Part shown: positions 31,375 to 33,469 of the stretch, piece after piece
Layout of the letters: each line of letters starts with the position of its first letter
Numbering within the stretch: the stretch's first letter is position 1
From: Chloromonas sp. AAM2
Taxonomy: Eukaryota; Chlorophyta; Chlorophyceae; Chlamydomonadales; Chlamydomonadaceae
Assembly (NCBI GenBank): GCA_004335635.1
Contig: QAXH01002551.1
Span: forward strand, 1 to 33,469
Reading direction: 5' to 3'
Length of the DNA stretch: 33,469 nucleotides
Position numbers and translations under genes: made by a program
Notes under the pieces: model-generated
Told to the model about the DNA's origin: nothing
What the model saw: the letters and a program-made list of their open reading frames with translations, nothing else
Databases searched by the model: none

Positions 31375-33469
31375 CTAGAGCTTGGAGGGAAGGCTTGGTG
31401 GTGGCTGAAGGACGACGGGTGGGTCAAAAGCCGCAGCCAACACCTGCAGCCAGCATTGCACCCAGGTTCAAGGGCATTGATCAAATGTAGTGGCATTGTC
31501 CAAGGAACGCTGGAGCCACCTTTAGTGTGTGTAAAGCCCTGCATGCACCTCCTGTGGTCATCTAAACTGCCACATGGCCATCAGAGATTGCAAATCCGTC
31601 TCCCATCGCTTAGCCTCTCGCCATGTCATTAATTGAAAGCCGTTTCCTCGTGGCTGTTGGGTGGTCCTGTTGTGTGCTAGCAAGTGTTTGACCGAGTCCT
31701 GATTGCAATTCGACCAGGCCAGTTTTCGAGTGAACTTGGTGCGAGAACGCTATCAAAACTGCACCATAATTGGGGCCACTGTCTCTCACTTCAGACCATA
31801 CAAGTGAGTAGTTCGAATCCAAAACCTGGCCTGAATCCACGTGGGAAAGCACTCTAAGGGTCACCGCACCCCAGTCCCAGGGGCACACACAGACCCACCT
31901 GCTCCAGTCGTTCTGCGGGAATGATGATGAGCGCTGCACGGGCAGCGGGCGGTACGTCTGCAAGGACATCACGCATGTTGCGAGCCGGGACAATGACGCG
32001 CCTCAGCCCCGCATGCCTGGCAGCCAACAGCTTCTCCTTGATGCCGCCAACCTACACAAGCACATTGCACATGGCCACTTTCTCCCGTGTGCAAGCGTCA
32101 CAAACATTGCTCTTCTGCGGCCAACAGCAGTGCATACATGCACACAGGTGGAAAGCGTACAGCGAGGGCAATCCAGCTCTGGTTGGCAAGGCCTGAGGCA
32201 CATTCCCACTGAGCTAATCGTTTGTGGAGTGTGGCGCCTACAACCTCTCAGCCCGCCTGGATCTACTTAACAATCCGTTTGCATGAAACTGCACTTTTAT
32301 GAGCTATTTCAACTCTGCCTTGGTGAATCCATTGCCACCTACCGGCAGCACCAGGCCTCTAAGTGTGAGCTCGCCCGTCATAGCGGTGTCCGCCCGCACC
32401 ACGCGCCCAGTCAGCAGCGACACCAGCGCCACCGCCAGCGTGATGCCTGCGCTGGGCCCGTCCTTGGGAATGGCGCCCGCAGGCAGGTGCACGTGAATGT
32501 CCCAGGAAAGCGCAGCAGACACACCGTGGCCCTGATGAGGAAGCGCCATCGGCCGAACGGCGAGCGCCATGGTTGGCAGCATGCGTGTCGGCGCCACCAC
32601 ATGTGTCTGGTCGGTTACAGTGTCGGTTGCGCTGTCGGTCGCAGTGGCGGTTACGTGAGCAGCAGTGTGAAAGCGGGACAACTGGCAGACACCGGCTGCT
32701 TGAGAAGGTGCCTGCATGTGGCTGTCACACCCTGTCAGGCGTGCCAAGGCGTGGCCAGCAGCAGGCTTGTTTGCATGGCGAGCCCTGTGCCGAACGGCCT
32801 CCCCTTCTTCCGCGTCCTCCACCCCGTCTTCGAACAGCGGAAGCAGTGAGCTACTGGTGCTGGTAGTGGTGGCGGGTGCATTCAATCCCAGCTCAAATGC
32901 GTTGGCTCTGATCCAAGACAGGGCGATGCGAGCGGACTCCTCCAGCACTTCACCCACTTGGCCTGTGAGGGTGAGACTGCCCTGCCTGCAGGGATGCACG
33001 TAAAGGACAACCCGGTCAGTTTTGCAACCCAACATCCATACACGTTGATTTGCCTGCCCTCACAACCTCTTGCATTCAACCAACTATCACGCACGCACAG
33101 AGTGCACCGAAGGGCGAGAACTGTGACCATCAAAAGCTTCATGCAATCCTACAAATGCATCCACAGGCTTTGGGCCAACCATTGGGCGCTTAGAACTGGA
33201 CGACTTCTGCCAGCAAAGCATTGTGCACCGGAATCGCTGGGTGCCAGCCCACCTGCACACCAACCTGCGCAGCAACCTTGGTTCGTACCCCTCACCTTCC
33301 CGGCGTGCCGTAGCTTATGCGTGCACACTCGATGTACTGCACGCTGCCGCCCACCGCCGTCCACACGAGTCCCGCGGCCGCCCCCGGCAGCACCACCGCC
33401 TCCGCAGCCTCGGCGCGGCCGCTGAAGCGGGGCGGGCCCAGCACCGCCTCGACAAGCTGCTCGGTGACT
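31375..33469 (-). CDS. LON2: Peroxisomal Lon protease, C-terminal part (4 exons visible)
   Basis: ATP-dependent serine protease of the peroxisomal matrix that degrades or chaperones matrix proteins. Exons on the minus strand: 33469-33296 (5' end outside the window), 32985-32343, 32051-31899, 31443-31375. Visible landmarks: [49 protein letters not shown] with the catalytic Ser, [15 protein letters not shown], and after an intron [11 protein letters not shown] with the catalytic Lys. Ser-to-Lys spacing is 43 residues, as in E. coli Lon. The last 69-nt exon ([10 protein letters not shown] to LPSKL and a TAG) ends in SKL, the canonical peroxisomal signal; reading through the last intron would instead stop within 15 codons without it. 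An unusual insertion of about 126 residues lies between AFELGLN and DIHVHLP, where homologues have about a dozen. The N-terminal and AAA+ domains are not in the window. Confidence 0.93.

Noticed and set aside
31059..31544. 161-codon minus-strand frame overlapping the end of LON2
   Set aside because: It is in a different frame from the SKL exon and runs through the R2 repeat; the LON2 exon explains the coding signal.
31806..31822. AGTTCGAATCC, resembling a tRNA B box
   Set aside because: No matching T-stem, acceptor stem or A box could be folded around it.

Overview
The window reads as nuclear DNA of a green alga, most likely a chlorophyte of the Chlamydomonas/Volvox/Scenedesmus type. This is inferred from G+C-rich exons of about 70-650 nt, dense introns of about 75-740 nt with GTGAG/GTGCG-like donors and TGCAG acceptors, plant-type protein families (class II trehalose synthase/phosphatase, bHLH-ACT factor, peroxisomal LON2), and many micro- and minisatellites. 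No bacterial operons, rRNA, tRNA or CRISPR array were found. Gene models were built by hand from homology, GT-AG (one GC-AG) junctions and reading-frame continuity. All inferred junctions keep phase, but none is backed by transcript data.

Layout. 1-336: a 21-bp minisatellite lying in an intron. 348-2692 (+): 3' part of a 3-hydroxyisobutyryl-CoA hydrolase gene (valine catabolism). 2693-4913: non-coding, with two repeat families, one a 451-bp element with perfect 21-bp inverted ends. 4914-13288 (+): an 18-exon class II trehalose-6-phosphate synthase/phosphatase, 936 aa. 13289-16915: a convergent gap with nothing recognisable. 16916-18983 (-): a four-exon bHLH-ACT transcription factor, 450 aa. 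18984-25346: a 6.4-kb repeat-rich gap holding an AT-rich cruciform candidate, dispersed repeats, and an 88%-identical fragment of bHLH exon 1. 25347-29096 (-): a six-exon, 819-aa low-complexity Ser-rich protein of unknown function. 29097-31374: a repeat-bearing gap. 31375-33469 (-): the 3' part of a peroxisomal Lon protease (LON2) whose last small exon encodes a C-terminal SKL signal.

The genes do not form a cluster with a shared function. Two could act in peroxisomes: LON2 has a clear SKL signal, and one model of the hydrolase ends in CRL. No new defence, secretion or biosynthetic system is visible. The most interesting points are gene-structure features (an acceptor-adjacent minisatellite, a GC-AG intron at a domain junction, a targeting-signal micro-exon, an in-frame insertion in LON2) and several local dispersed repeat families.
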